A DNA stretch of 64,000 nt. Origin: Rhizobium sp. BK418. Lineage in GTDB: Bacteria; Pseudomonadota; Alphaproteobacteria; Rhizobiales; Rhizobiaceae. The notes under the pieces were generated by a model, which searched no databases, was not told the origin of the DNA, and saw nothing but the letters and a program-made list of their open reading frames with translations. Position numbers and translations under genes: made by a program. The stretch is taken from positions 186,001-250,000 of the forward strand of contig NZ_SLZK01000007.1 of the NCBI RefSeq assembly GCF_004341105.1. The letters are read 5' to 3'. Shown here piece after piece: positions 55,879 through 64,000 of this stretch (positions within the stretch are counted from its first letter, which is position 1; every line of letters begins with the position of its first letter).

Positions 55879-57042
55879 ATGTTGGGTTGGCGCTGCATAT
55901 GGATCGCGGGCTTCTGCCTTGCGCTGTCAGGCGCATGGCCTACACACGCAGCCGAACCCGTCGGTCAGGCAACCCTCATCAGAACCGAAGTGACGGGACA
56001 GAGCGGTCCGATTATCGTCAATGACGAGGTCCATCGCGACGAGCGCATCCGCACTTCCCAATCGGGGCTAGGCCAATTCATATTCCGCGACGGCACCAAA
56101 CTGGCCGTCGGCTGGGGTTCTTCCGTCGTCATTGATAAATATGTGTTCGACGACGACGACTCCGTCAAACGTCTCTCGATCAAGGCGGCCAAAGGCACGT
56201 TCCGCTGGGTCAGCGGCAACTCGAAATCCTCTGCCTATCAGATCCAGACACCGGCCGGCACGATTGGCGTACGCGGTACCGCCTTTGATTTCTATGTCGG
56301 CCCCGACGGTACGACCGCCGTGGTGTTGCTGAATGGCGCGGCCAGCTTCTGCGGTCCAGGCGGCTGTCGGCAATTGCAGCAGCGTTGCGATTGCGTCATT
56401 GCACGGCCGAACGGCAACATGACGGATGCGCAACCCGTCAACAGTAGCGTGCTGCAGAGATTGGGCAACCAGCGCGCCCTCCCTTTCCTCTCTGGCAATC
56501 AAAGTCTGACAGGCGGCCTTGGCCTGCTCGGCGGTTGCCGGATGGCTTCAGTCGTGCCCGAGCGCAAAGACCGGCTTCGCGAAGAACCCCGTCCGCGAAA
56601 TCCGGAGCCCGCGCCGCCTCCGCAACCATTGAAGCAGGATGATCCGCCGAAGCAACAGCCGGAAAAACCGGACCACGATAAGCCGCATCATGACAAGCCC
56701 CACCATGACAAACCTAGGGATGGCTGGCACGGTTGGCACGGCTGGAAGGATAGGGACGATAGAGACGACCACGATTACGATCATGGAAGACCGGACCGGC
56801 ACGAATGGTCCGATCATGCGGACAGACACGACGACAGGCCAAACCACACGGAAAGGGCAGATCACAATCAGGATAGGCCTGGCAGGCAGGACAGCAGCAG
56901 TGGTGAAAGCCAGACGACCGACAACCAGCAGAGCGCGGGAAGCGACCGGGATCGTGATCGGGATCGTGGCCATGACCGGGATCATGGCTGGGGCGGAAAC
57001 GGAAGCCGGAACTGGAGCGGCGGCTGGAACCGTAATCGCTGA
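55879..57042 (+). CDS. Exported FecR-domain protein with long His/Asp/Arg-rich tail
   Basis: This 387-aa protein has signal peptide MLGWRCIWIAGFCLALSGAWPTHA, so it is periplasmic. A FecR-like domain follows (IRTSQSGLGQFIFRDGTKLAVGWGSSVVIDKYVF to IQTPAGTIGVRGTAFDFYVG), ending near residue 165. A Cys-containing linker (CGPGGCRQLQQRCDC) leads to a repetitive tail from about residue 230. The tail is first Pro-rich, then HDKP repeats (three tandem copies of the DKPHH unit), then Asp/His/Arg-rich. The tail could bind metal ions or polyanions. No sigma factor or TonB receptor is adjacent; the neighbour is a convergent CHASE2 cyclase. Confidence 0.82.
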   Translation: MLGWRCIWIAGFCLALSGAWPTHAAEPVGQATLIRTEVTGQSGPIIVNDEVHRDERIRTSQSGLGQFIFRDGTKLAVGWGSSVVIDKYVFDDDDSVKRLSIKAAKGTFRWVSGNSKSSAYQIQTPAGTIGVRGTAFDFYVGPDGTTAVVLLNGAASFCGPGGCRQLQQRCDCVIARPNGNMTDAQPVNSSVLQRLGNQRALPFLSGNQSLTGGLGLLGGCRMASVVPERKDRLREEPRPRNPEPAPPPQPLKQDDPPKQQPEKPDHDKPHHDKPHHDKPRDGWHGWHGWKDRDDRDDHDYDHGRPDRHEWSDHADRHDDRPNHTERADHNQDRPGRQDSSSGESQTTDNQQSAGSDRDRDRDRGHDRDHGWGGNGSRNWSGGWNRNR

Positions 57043-57046
57043 CTGA

Positions 57047-59218
57047 CTATTCAACGGCCTGCTGTTCCGGTAGGCCTATATCCTCGCGGAAATGATCGCT
57101 CCTGCCGGATATCCGCTCGTAAAAATCGACGAGACCGGGCAAGACCCGTACCCCCGAGAGCTTTGCGGCGCCGATCAGCTTGCGGCTGTTCCTCGAACGC
57201 AGGCGCAGAGCGCTCATTACCTCCTCATGAATGAGATGCAAGGCACCAAATTCCGGCGACGCCGCGACCTCCTCGTCGCCGATCACGGCAAAAATCTGCG
57301 TTCGGCTGCTCTTGCCCTTGAGCGGAATGGCTCCTGCCTCCAAAAGCGCCGCTCCACTCTGCATCCGCGCCGTGCTATCGGAGATCAGGATATCGAAACC
57401 GAGGTCCTTGCAGCAGGATTCGATGCGGGCCGCGACATTCACGGCATCGCCAACCGCCGAATAGTTGAAGCGGGTCTTCGCCCCCATATTGCCGACACAG
57501 GCAAGCCCGGTATGGATGCCGATTCCGATCCTCACCTGCCGGTCGCTCCCGAAACCGAAAGCATCACGGGCGTTCAGTTCGGCAAGCGTCTCTCGCATGG
57601 CGAGTGCCGCTCGCAGTGCCTTTGCGGCATGATCCGAAACATCGACCGGTGCGTTCCAGAACGCCATGATGGAGTCGCCGATGAACTTATCGAGTGTCCC
57701 TTCGTTGCCTACGACATGCCGGCTCAGGGCATCGAGCAATGTATTCAGAAACTGAACAACGGCGATCGGCGTCAGTTGCTCGCTGATTTCCGTGAAATTG
57801 CGGACGTCGACGAACATCATGGTGAGCTCGCGCTCGTCCCCGCCGAGCTTCAGCGCGTCGGGCGTATGTTCGATCCGGTGGAGCAGCGAAGGCGAGAGAT
57901 AGTGGCCGAAGGCGCGCCGAACTTCCCGCCGTTCCCTGTCGATGACGAGGATGCGGAATGATGTCGCCGCAAAATGCGTGATGGACCCGCTGACGATCGG
58001 CGCCAGCGGATCGAAGAGCAGACCGGCATAAAGAAAGCTGAACCACGAAGCGGCGAGCGCCATCACGGTGATTGCCAGGCCACAGACCAGCGCTACGGCC
58101 GGACTGACGAACGTCGTGATGATGACCAGAAGAAAACCGAGCACGGCGATCGAGAGGATCTCCAGCCCATCGGCCCAGTCGGGTCGTGATAGGTAACGAC
58201 CCGAAAGGATCTGCTCGACGGTCTGTGCCTGCAGAGAAACACCCGGCACATTTTCTCCGAGCGCAGTGGTGCGGATATCCTGCAGCCCGACCGCGGAGGT
58301 GCCAACGAAGACGATGCTGCCTTGGATCTGAGCAGCGACATCTGGAGCCACTCCGTCGGCAGCAAGGAGCTTTCGAGCCGAGATATAGCGCTCCGCCCGG
58401 TTTGGCGTCACATAAAGCCAGATTTCTCCCGCGGCAGTCAGCGGTACGATGAAATCGCCGATCTTTGCCGAGGTGATGATCCCGGCGTGATCAGGCGCGC
58501 CGGCCACCACATAGGTCGAGGCCCCCTGCGCCACCCGCAACGCTTCAATGGCAAGATTGGGATAAAACTGTTCGCCATCGCTAAGGAACAGCGGCACTGC
58601 ACGCACGACCGATGTGGGGCTGCCCGGGTTGAGACTGACATGGCCAAGTCCCGCGGCATTGGCCTCCAAACCCGGCCGGAGCGGTGTCGAGGCGGCAAGA
58701 TGCGGAGGTGCGGCCAGCGGGCTTTCGCCGGTAAAGGCAAAGCCCGCTTTTACCGGCGGCTTGTAATTGCCCTCGTTGGAAAGCCCGAAGCCGAGCACGA
58801 CAGGCTTTTCTTCGATCGAGCGAGCGAATATCTCGTCATTGTCAGGCAAGTGCGCCGCGAGCGATGGATCGACGCCCTCCACCTCCTGGATGACGTTGCG
58901 CGGCGACATCCGGTCAGGCTCGGCGAAGATGACGTCGAATGCAATGGCCGCCGCCCCCATATCGGCGAGGCGGTCGATCAAAGTCGCCAGCCTGTTGCGC
59001 GGCCAGGGCCATTGACCGAACTCCCGCAGGGAGGCTTCATCGATATCGATCACCCGGACTGGCATCGCTTCAAAGCTACGCGGCACGATGCGCTGATACT
59101 CATCGAAGGTGACATCGCGGATCTGCCTCAGCACCGGCGGATCGCTTGCTCGGAACATCGTAAGCGCAGCTACGATGATCAGGCCGATCATCACACCGAT
59201 CTGCTGCAATCGCGTCAT
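57047..59218 (-). CDS. CHASE2-domain adenylate/guanylate cyclase
   Basis: This 723-aa membrane enzyme has an N-terminal helix (residues about 8-22) and a periplasmic CHASE2 sensor to about residue 350 (RVIDIDEASLREFGQWPWPR and AIAFDVIFAEPD are typical). Three hydrophobic helices lie near 360-430, and a class III cyclase domain begins at about 470. The metal-binding Asp residues are visible in TMMFVDVRNFTEI and DKFIGDSIMAFWNAP. It makes cAMP or cGMP in response to an unknown signal. The stop lies 4 bp from the stop of the convergent FecR-domain gene. Confidence 0.93.
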   Translation of the reverse strand: MTRLQQIGVMIGLIIVAALTMFRASDPPVLRQIRDVTFDEYQRIVPRSFEAMPVRVIDIDEASLREFGQWPWPRNRLATLIDRLADMGAAAIAFDVIFAEPDRMSPRNVIQEVEGVDPSLAAHLPDNDEIFARSIEEKPVVLGFGLSNEGNYKPPVKAGFAFTGESPLAAPPHLAASTPLRPGLEANAAGLGHVSLNPGSPTSVVRAVPLFLSDGEQFYPNLAIEALRVAQGASTYVVAGAPDHAGIITSAKIGDFIVPLTAAGEIWLYVTPNRAERYISARKLLAADGVAPDVAAQIQGSIVFVGTSAVGLQDIRTTALGENVPGVSLQAQTVEQILSGRYLSRPDWADGLEILSIAVLGFLLVIITTFVSPAVALVCGLAITVMALAASWFSFLYAGLLFDPLAPIVSGSITHFAATSFRILVIDRERREVRRAFGHYLSPSLLHRIEHTPDALKLGGDERELTMMFVDVRNFTEISEQLTPIAVVQFLNTLLDALSRHVVGNEGTLDKFIGDSIMAFWNAPVDVSDHAAKALRAALAMRETLAELNARDAFGFGSDRQVRIGIGIHTGLACVGNMGAKTRFNYSAVGDAVNVAARIESCCKDLGFDILISDSTARMQSGAALLEAGAIPLKGKSSRTQIFAVIGDEEVAASPEFGALHLIHEEVMSALRLRSRNSRKLIGAAKLSGVRVLPGLVDFYERISGRSDHFREDIGLPEQQAVE

Positions 59219-59528
59219 GATTTGCCGACCTCCCCTCGGGGCGGCTCCGAGAGCGGTCCCGCCGCAAGCACGCTACGCCTGTTTGACGCCAAAGACCATT
59301 CGCTCACGCTCACAAGCTAAAAAACAAAGTCGACAGCAATGCAGAAACCGACATCGATACCGGCAAAGCACTTTCATTGAGATGTAACCGCAACACCGTG
59401 TGAAATTACTTCCAGATTTGGTCCTGGCTTTCGGCCCGACCTTGAAGTGTCGGCCTTGCCCCGCACGCGACGAAATGGTTCTGTGTTTTAGGGGCTTTAA
59501 CAATTCGATCATTGTCGAGGGATGCGCC
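59219..59528. other. Divergent intergenic region between the two cyclase genes
   Basis: About 310 bp separating the two cyclase genes. An open frame from 59400 runs in frame into the second cyclase but has no ribosome-binding site, so it is treated as leader. No clear regulatory motif was seen; a shared CRP-like site was looked for and not found. Confidence 0.45.
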
Positions 59529-61157
59529 ATGGCAGATCCGCAAGGAGGGACCACGGCAAGAACTGCGGAAAATTCGGCTTTCATCGCGCGCAGAAGCGGC
59601 TATTGGCTGGTGGTCGTCGTGCTGGCGATGCTAGCCGGACTGCCGCTTGCCGTCTGGCTTGATATCAGCGACCTCTCCGAAAGCGCCCTGCGCCGGCAGG
59701 CGCGGGACATGAGTTCGCTCGTCACAAGCATCCGCTCCTATTATTCGGCGAATGTGGTCGGCCGGGTGCTTGCTGCCCATCAGGCAGGTGACGTCAGCGG
59801 CACGGTCGTCTCCCACAACTATGCCAATATTCCAGGCGCCATTCCGCTGCCGGCAACGCTTTCACTCGAACTCGGAGACGTCATCAAGGAACAGCAGGCC
59901 AATATTACCTATCGCTTCCTCTCCGACCTGCCCTTCAAGAATCGTGCGCCCCATGATCTCGACAGTTTCGAAAAGGCGTCGCTGACCTCTCTGCGCGCCA
60001 ATTCCGCCCAGACGTTGACCGATCTCACACGCGTCGGATTCACTGATACGCTGCGCCTCGTCACGCCTGTCATCATGGGCCAGGCGTGCGTAGCCTGTCA
60101 CAATACCCACCCAGAAAGCCCGAAGAAGGACTGGAAGGTGGGCGATGTGCGCGGCATCCAGGAAGTCATCATCCGTCAGCCCTATGCGAGCAACATTCTC
60201 GCCTTCAAATATCTCCTCTGCTACTTTCTCTTCGTCGCCATCATCGGTATCAGCTTCATCATCCTGCAGCGCCAGCAGACCCGCGCCATCCACAGCGCCA
60301 ACCGTGACCTGGAAGCTGCAAACGAATTCCTCGCCAGCGTTTCCCTCAAGATTTCTCGCTACCTGTCGCCGCAGATCTACAAGAGCATCTTCAGCGGCCA
60401 GAAGGATGTGGTCGTCCACACAGAGCGCAAGCGCCTGACGATCTTCTTCTCCGACATCAAGGATTTCACCGCGACGACGGAGCGCCTGCAGCCGGAAGCG
60501 CTGACGGAGATGCTGAATGAATATCTGACCGAAATGTCCGCGATCGCACTCAACCACGGCGGCACGGTGGACAAGTTCATCGGCGACGCCATGCTGGTGT
60601 TCTTCGGCGATCCTGAGACCAAGGGACCGGAAGAGGATGCCAAGGCATGTCTGCGCATGGCGGTGAACATGCAGCGCAGGCTCGGCGAACTAAAGGACCG
60701 ATGGCGCAGGAACGGCACCGAGGAGCCCTTCGTCGTGCGGATGGGAATCAACAGCGGTTACTGCAACGTCGGCAATTTCGGCAGCAACGACCGCATGGAC
60801 TATACGATCATCGGCGCTGAAGCGAACCTCGCCGCGCGCCTGCAAGCGATCGCACAGGGCGGCGAGATCGTCATCAGCTACGAAACCTACGCACTCGTGA
60901 AGGATATCGTCGATGCTCACCCCCTGCTGCCGATCACGATGAAGGGAATCCAGCGGGAGATCGTGCCGTACGCAGTGGATGGGCTGATGCTCGGCACCGA
61001 TCATAAGAGCCGCATTCTGAGCGAGCATCTGGCCGGCCTGGACCTGCATCTGGATGTGGCTCGGCTTGAGCCTGCCGACCGTTCCCGCGTGATAGCGGCT
61101 CTGAAGGAAGCGATCGCCGCACTGGATGAAACCAAGCCCGAGACGCTGCGCTCCTAA
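59529..61157 (+). CDS. Class III nucleotide cyclase with DUF3365-like c-heme sensor domain
   Basis: About 542 aa. TM1 is at about residues 22-45, then comes a periplasmic domain of about 190 residues resembling DUF3365/Tll0287 sensors. It carries a c-type heme motif CVACH (GQACVACHNTHPESPKKDW). TM2 is near 230-250, then a short linker and a class III cyclase domain (TIFFSDIKDFTATTERL and DKFIGDAMLVFFGDP hold the metal Asp residues). The ATG at 59529 has GAGGGA at good distance. A heme suggests redox or gas sensing coupled to cAMP or cGMP production; that link is inference. Confidence 0.9.
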   Translation: MADPQGGTTARTAENSAFIARRSGYWLVVVVLAMLAGLPLAVWLDISDLSESALRRQARDMSSLVTSIRSYYSANVVGRVLAAHQAGDVSGTVVSHNYANIPGAIPLPATLSLELGDVIKEQQANITYRFLSDLPFKNRAPHDLDSFEKASLTSLRANSAQTLTDLTRVGFTDTLRLVTPVIMGQACVACHNTHPESPKKDWKVGDVRGIQEVIIRQPYASNILAFKYLLCYFLFVAIIGISFIILQRQQTRAIHSANRDLEAANEFLASVSLKISRYLSPQIYKSIFSGQKDVVVHTERKRLTIFFSDIKDFTATTERLQPEALTEMLNEYLTEMSAIALNHGGTVDKFIGDAMLVFFGDPETKGPEEDAKACLRMAVNMQRRLGELKDRWRRNGTEEPFVVRMGINSGYCNVGNFGSNDRMDYTIIGAEANLAARLQAIAQGGEIVISYETYALVKDIVDAHPLLPITMKGIQREIVPYAVDGLMLGTDHKSRILSEHLAGLDLHLDVARLEPADRSRVIAALKEAIAALDETKPETLRS

Positions 61158-61336
61158 CGTCGTATAATGTTCGCCGTCATTTTTCCGCTCATTCGCATAT
61201 CCCGTCTGGACTTCACTTCCTCGATCTGCTATCCCGCATCACCAATCGCAAGGCTGCGGCCGCGCGAACGTTATTTTTTTGCCCCAGGCGCTGCGCCGCC
61301 TCCCGGCATCAACCAAACCAAAGGAACGTGATTCTC

Positions 61337-61549
61337 GTGCAGGTACTTGTCCGCGATAACAATGTCGACCAGGCTCTCCGCGCTCTCAAGAAGAAGATGC
61401 AGCGCGAAGGCATTTTCCGCGAAATGAAGATGCGCGACTATTACGAAAAGCCGTCGCAGAAGCGCGCTCGCGAAAAGGCCGAAGCTGTTCGTCGTGTTCG
61501 CAAGCTGGCCCGCAAGCGCGCTCAGCGCGAAGGTCTGGTTGCACGCTAA
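61337..61549 (+). CDS. rpsU: 30S ribosomal protein S21
   Basis: This 70-aa basic protein reads MQVLVRDNNVDQALRALKKK to RKRAQREGLVAR and is a clear S21. The start is GTG at 61337, with AAAGGA about 11 nt upstream; the GTG at 61328 is too close to that site. S21 helps mRNA recognition on the 30S subunit. A double hairpin with T runs follows, so it is transcribed alone. Confidence 0.95.
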   Translation: MQVLVRDNNVDQALRALKKKMQREGIFREMKMRDYYEKPSQKRAREKAEAVRRVRKLARKRAQREGLVAR

Positions 61550-61590
61550 GGCGGTGCCGTCGTTTTTTCGACGTTTTCAGATGCATGTGT

Positions 61591-61625
61591 GGCGGGGGCG
61601 ATAGGTTTCGCCGCCGCCTTTTTTA
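61591..61625 (+). terminator. Intrinsic terminator after rpsU
   Basis: GGCGGGGGCGA pairs with TCGCCGCCGCC (one mismatch) and is followed by six T. A smaller hairpin CGTCG-TTTTTT-CGACG-TTTT lies 20 bp upstream at about 61,558-61,578. Confidence 0.85.
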
Positions 61626-61688
61626 ATTTGCTGCTGAAGATTGCATATCCGCCCTATCGGATATGGTGCATGGGGGAAGCGAGCCCGA

Positions 61689-62555
61689 ATGGCTGTCATA
61701 ACGTTCAATCCGTCCCGCTCGTTGCGTTCACAGAAATCCGCCGTGTTTGCCTCGCTGGCGCTTGTCGCTGCGTTGGGCCTCGCTGGCTGTGAGACGAGCA
61801 ATACGTCGGATGCTGTGATCCGCATCGACAAGGCACAGGGCTCACAGGAAAATATCGCATCGCTGACGGCCGTCATCAACGCCAATCCGCGCGATCCCGA
61901 AGGCTACAATGTCCGCGGTTCCGCCTATGGCCGCGCCGGCGAATTCCGCAAGGCGCTCGATGACTTCAACACCGCACTGCAGATCAACCCGCGCTTCTTC
62001 CAGGCATATGCCAACCGCGCGCTGGTCTACCGCAACATGGGCCAGCAGCCGCAGGCGGTCGCCGATTACAATGCTGCCTTGCAGATCAATCCGAGCTATG
62101 ATGTCGCCTATATCGGTCGCGGCAATGTCTACCGCATGGCTGGCCAGGACGATCAAGCATTCAACGATTTCTCAAAAGCGATCCAGCTCGGCACGACAGA
62201 TGGCCGCGCCTACCACAATCGCGGCCTGATCTATCAGAAGCGCAATCAGCAGGATAAGGCGATCGACGATTTCTCCAAGGCGATTTCGCTCTCGCCGAAT
62301 TCGCCGGAGCCCTATAATGGCCGCGGCATTTCCTATATCGCCCTGAACGACGACGACAATGCGTTCGCCGATTTCAACCACGCGATCGAGCTGAATGGCA
62401 ACCTGGCCGAATCCTGGGCAAACCAGGCTCTCGTCTACGAGCGCCGCGGCGAGAAGGACAAGGCGATCCGCTCCTACCGCCATGCTGTCGGCCTCGATCC
62501 GAAATACCAGCCGGCGAGAGACGGACTTGCCCGCGTCGGCGGCACGACCGGCTAA
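61689..62555 (+). CDS. TPR-repeat lipoprotein (NlpI-like)
   Basis: This 288-aa protein has a lipoprotein signal peptide with lipobox LAGC (acylated Cys34 in AALGLAGCETS). About six tetratricopeptide repeats span residues 60-280 (units such as AYANRALVYRNMGQQPQAVADYNAALQINP). It should sit on the inner face of the outer membrane and act as a protein-binding scaffold, in the manner of NlpI. The start at 61689 puts the signal sequence at a normal distance; the frame extends upstream to 61641 without support. It is followed 15 bp later by an oxidoreductase gene. Confidence 0.88.
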   Translation: MAVITFNPSRSLRSQKSAVFASLALVAALGLAGCETSNTSDAVIRIDKAQGSQENIASLTAVINANPRDPEGYNVRGSAYGRAGEFRKALDDFNTALQINPRFFQAYANRALVYRNMGQQPQAVADYNAALQINPSYDVAYIGRGNVYRMAGQDDQAFNDFSKAIQLGTTDGRAYHNRGLIYQKRNQQDKAIDDFSKAISLSPNSPEPYNGRGISYIALNDDDNAFADFNHAIELNGNLAESWANQALVYERRGEKDKAIRSYRHAVGLDPKYQPARDGLARVGGTTG

Positions 62556-62570
62556 CGGGAGAGGCAAAAG

Positions 62571-63671
62571 GTGACGACGATGCCAGCGAAACCGCATGTG
62601 ATCGTCGTCGGCGCTGGCATTATCGGCGCCTCCATCGCTTGGCATCTCACACGCAAGGGCGCAGCAGTCACCATCATCGGCGAGAAGCTTGGCGGCGTGG
62701 CAACCCCCTGCTCCTTTGCCTGGATCAATGCAAGCTGGGGCAATCCCGAATTTTATTTCCATTTCCGCCGCCGGGCGATGGCCGAGTGGAAGCGGCTGGT
62801 GCGCGAGCTGCCTGACCTGCCGCTTGTCTGGTGCGGCGGCCTCTGCTGGGATATGCCGCCGGCCGACCTGGAAGCCTATGCCGATGAACATGGCCGCTGG
62901 GGCTACGGTATCCGCCGGCTGAACCGGGAAGAAAGCGCGCTGCTCGAACCGCGTCTCACCGAATATCCGGATTTCGCACTCCATGTCGCCGAAGAAGGCG
63001 CGGTCGAGCCCGTCGCTGCGGCACGCTTGCTGCTCGCTGATGCCGAAGCGCATGGCGCGAAATTCATAACTGCCACAGTCAGCGGTCTGCTGCAAAGCGG
63101 CGGACAAATCGTCGGCGCTGTCACGTCGGAAGGTGTCTTCGCAGCCGATCATGTCGCGCTGGCCGCTGGTGCAGGCACAGTTCCCATCGCTGCCTCGGCC
63201 GGAATAACATTGCAACTCTCCACGCCGGCCGGCCTGATTGTGCACTCCCACCCTGTCTCGAAACGCTTGAACGGGCTCGTCATAACACCGCGTCTGCATA
63301 TGCGCCAAACAGCGGAAGGCCGCATCATCGCCGGAACGGATTTCGGCGGCGGCGATCCCGGCGAAGACCATCAGGCAAGCGCTGCAGAACTCTTCGCGCG
63401 AATGAAGGCGCTGATCATAGATAATGACGATTTGAGGCTCGATTTCTTCACCGTCGGCTATCGCCCGACACCATCCGATGGTTTTCCCATCGTTGGTAAT
63501 GCCGGACTGCCAGGTCTCTACGCCGCTGTAATGCACTCTGGTGTCACACTTGCTCCGCTAGCCGGCTTGCTTGCTGCCGATGAGCTTCTGTCAGGCAAGA
63601 GTGACGAAAGCCTCGCACCCTTCCGATTGCAACGCTTCGCCGGCGCAAGGCAGTCAATAGGAAAAAATTGA
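62571..63671 (+). CDS. FAD-dependent oxidoreductase, DAO family
   Basis: This 366-aa flavoprotein has an N-terminal dinucleotide fold (HVIVVGAGIIGASIAWHLTRKGAAVTIIGE). C-terminal DAO signatures are VGYRPTPSDGFPIVGNAGLPGLYAAVMHSGVTLAPLAG. It probably oxidises an amino acid or a related amine; the substrate cannot be named. GTG at 62571 has GAGAGG at 7 nt; ATG at 62580 is an alternative. It is likely cotranscribed with the TPR lipoprotein gene. Confidence 0.88.
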   Translation: MTTMPAKPHVIVVGAGIIGASIAWHLTRKGAAVTIIGEKLGGVATPCSFAWINASWGNPEFYFHFRRRAMAEWKRLVRELPDLPLVWCGGLCWDMPPADLEAYADEHGRWGYGIRRLNREESALLEPRLTEYPDFALHVAEEGAVEPVAAARLLLADAEAHGAKFITATVSGLLQSGGQIVGAVTSEGVFAADHVALAAGAGTVPIAASAGITLQLSTPAGLIVHSHPVSKRLNGLVITPRLHMRQTAEGRIIAGTDFGGGDPGEDHQASAAELFARMKALIIDNDDLRLDFFTVGYRPTPSDGFPIVGNAGLPGLYAAVMHSGVTLAPLAGLLAADELLSGKSDESLAPFRLQRFAGARQSIGKN

Positions 63672-63866
63672 CGATTTTACACCTGACTATTTTAGTAGGT
63701 TGCAACCAAATGCCCTGCCTCCTAACATGAGCTTGCTTTAATAGCGGGCTATTGGGCGGTACGAATCTGAGAGGCGTTTGCGAGCGATGCGGATTCTTGC
63801 TTTCGTGATATCAGGCAAAACCGATCTCCCGCAGCACCCAGCCCTGACAGACCGGGGGCGGCATCG

Positions 63867-64000
63867 ATGAAATTTGCCGCGCGTCTTTTCCCGAAAGCGT
63901 CGATCGGAACATATCTCGTCGCTATGGCCGTAGCGATTGCGCTGCCGATCTTCGCCTTCGTTGCTCTTCTTCTCATGCAGCTGGAAGACAATCAGCGCTC
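63867..64000 (+). CDS. N-terminus of a membrane protein (cut by window end), possibly a sensor
   Basis: The frame starts with ATG at 63867 after GGGGGCGG and runs off the window after 44 full codons. It encodes a basic N-terminus (MKFAARLFPKA) and a transmembrane helix (YLVAMAVAIALPIFAFVALLLMQL), followed by EDNQR. This is how many membrane histidine kinases begin, but nothing beyond the helix is visible. A 195-bp gap precedes it. Confidence 0.6.
   Translation, partial: MKFAARLFPKASIGTYLVAMAVAIALPIFAFVALLLMQLEDNQR

Noticed and set aside
56690..57000. CRISPR-like or tandem DNA repeat in the FecR-domain gene tail
   Set aside because: The repetition is short, imperfect and in frame (DKPHH, DRD units). 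It is protein low complexity and not an array.
59400..59528. 43-residue N-terminal extension of the heme-type cyclase
   Set aside because: It has no ribosome-binding site. The ATG at 59529 has GAGGGA and places TM1 at the N-terminus.
61240..61285. Terminator after the heme-type cyclase gene
   Set aside because: GCGGCCGC is a short self-palindrome and is separated from the T run by 10 nt, so the structure is too weak to call.

Overview
The window is chromosomal DNA of a Rhizobium-type alphaproteobacterium, most likely from the R. leguminosarum/etli/tropici group. The evidence is a Rhizobium intergenic mosaic (RIME-like) repeat, an mmgR-type small RNA beside an inositol-monophosphatase-family gene, a CpdR response regulator, a ROSE-type RNA thermometer before hsp20, a compact glgP-glgB-glgC-glgA-pgm-glgX operon and a heterotetrameric sarcosine oxidase cluster. 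Coding density and GC-rich codon use are even throughout. No insertion sequence, prophage, CRISPR array or obvious genomic island is visible.

Layout. Positions 1-1,105 hold the tail of an unrecognised gene, a RIME-like repeat and a small hypothetical gene. 1,303-7,761 (minus) is glutamate synthase gltB-gltD with an intrinsic terminator. 8.3-11.4 kb has an L-threonine aldolase and a divergent LysR regulator/SBF-type transporter pair. 11.5-12.1 kb is hsp20 with a sigma-32-like promoter and a ROSE-like leader. 13-16.7 kb has a lysophospholipase-like hydrolase, hisN, an mmgR-like sRNA, an N-formylglutamate amidohydrolase, cpdR and tRNA-Val(GAC). 16.9-20.5 kb holds small secreted and hypothetical genes and a TerC/DUF475 membrane protein with a structured leader that ends in a terminator hairpin. 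20.8-23.8 kb is a tctCBA tricarboxylate transporter. 24.1-26.1 kb is a chemoreceptor whose last codons are frameshifted. 26.5-30.6 kb has an orphan solute-binding protein, a GNAT protein and a TctD/TctE-like two-component system.

30.7-37.3 kb is a tightly coupled three-gene operon: transglutaminase plus DUF2126 putative amidoligase, ATP-grasp plus alpha-E, and a second transglutaminase. It looks like a system that makes and breaks amide bonds on an unknown substrate and is the least understood module here. A lone TadG-like vWA protein follows. 38.9-49.9 kb is the complete glycogen synthesis and breakdown operon. 50-55.6 kb has a MaoC-like hydratase and soxBDAG. 55.9-61.2 kb has a FecR-domain protein and two class III nucleotide cyclases, one with a CHASE2 sensor and one with a DUF3365-like sensor carrying a c-type heme motif. 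61.3-64 kb has rpsU, a TPR lipoprotein, a DAO-family oxidoreductase and the start of a membrane protein cut by the window edge.

All assignments come from reading the sequence and recognising families. No database search was run. Start codons were moved from the longest open frame where a ribosome-binding site, signal peptide or family length supported it.
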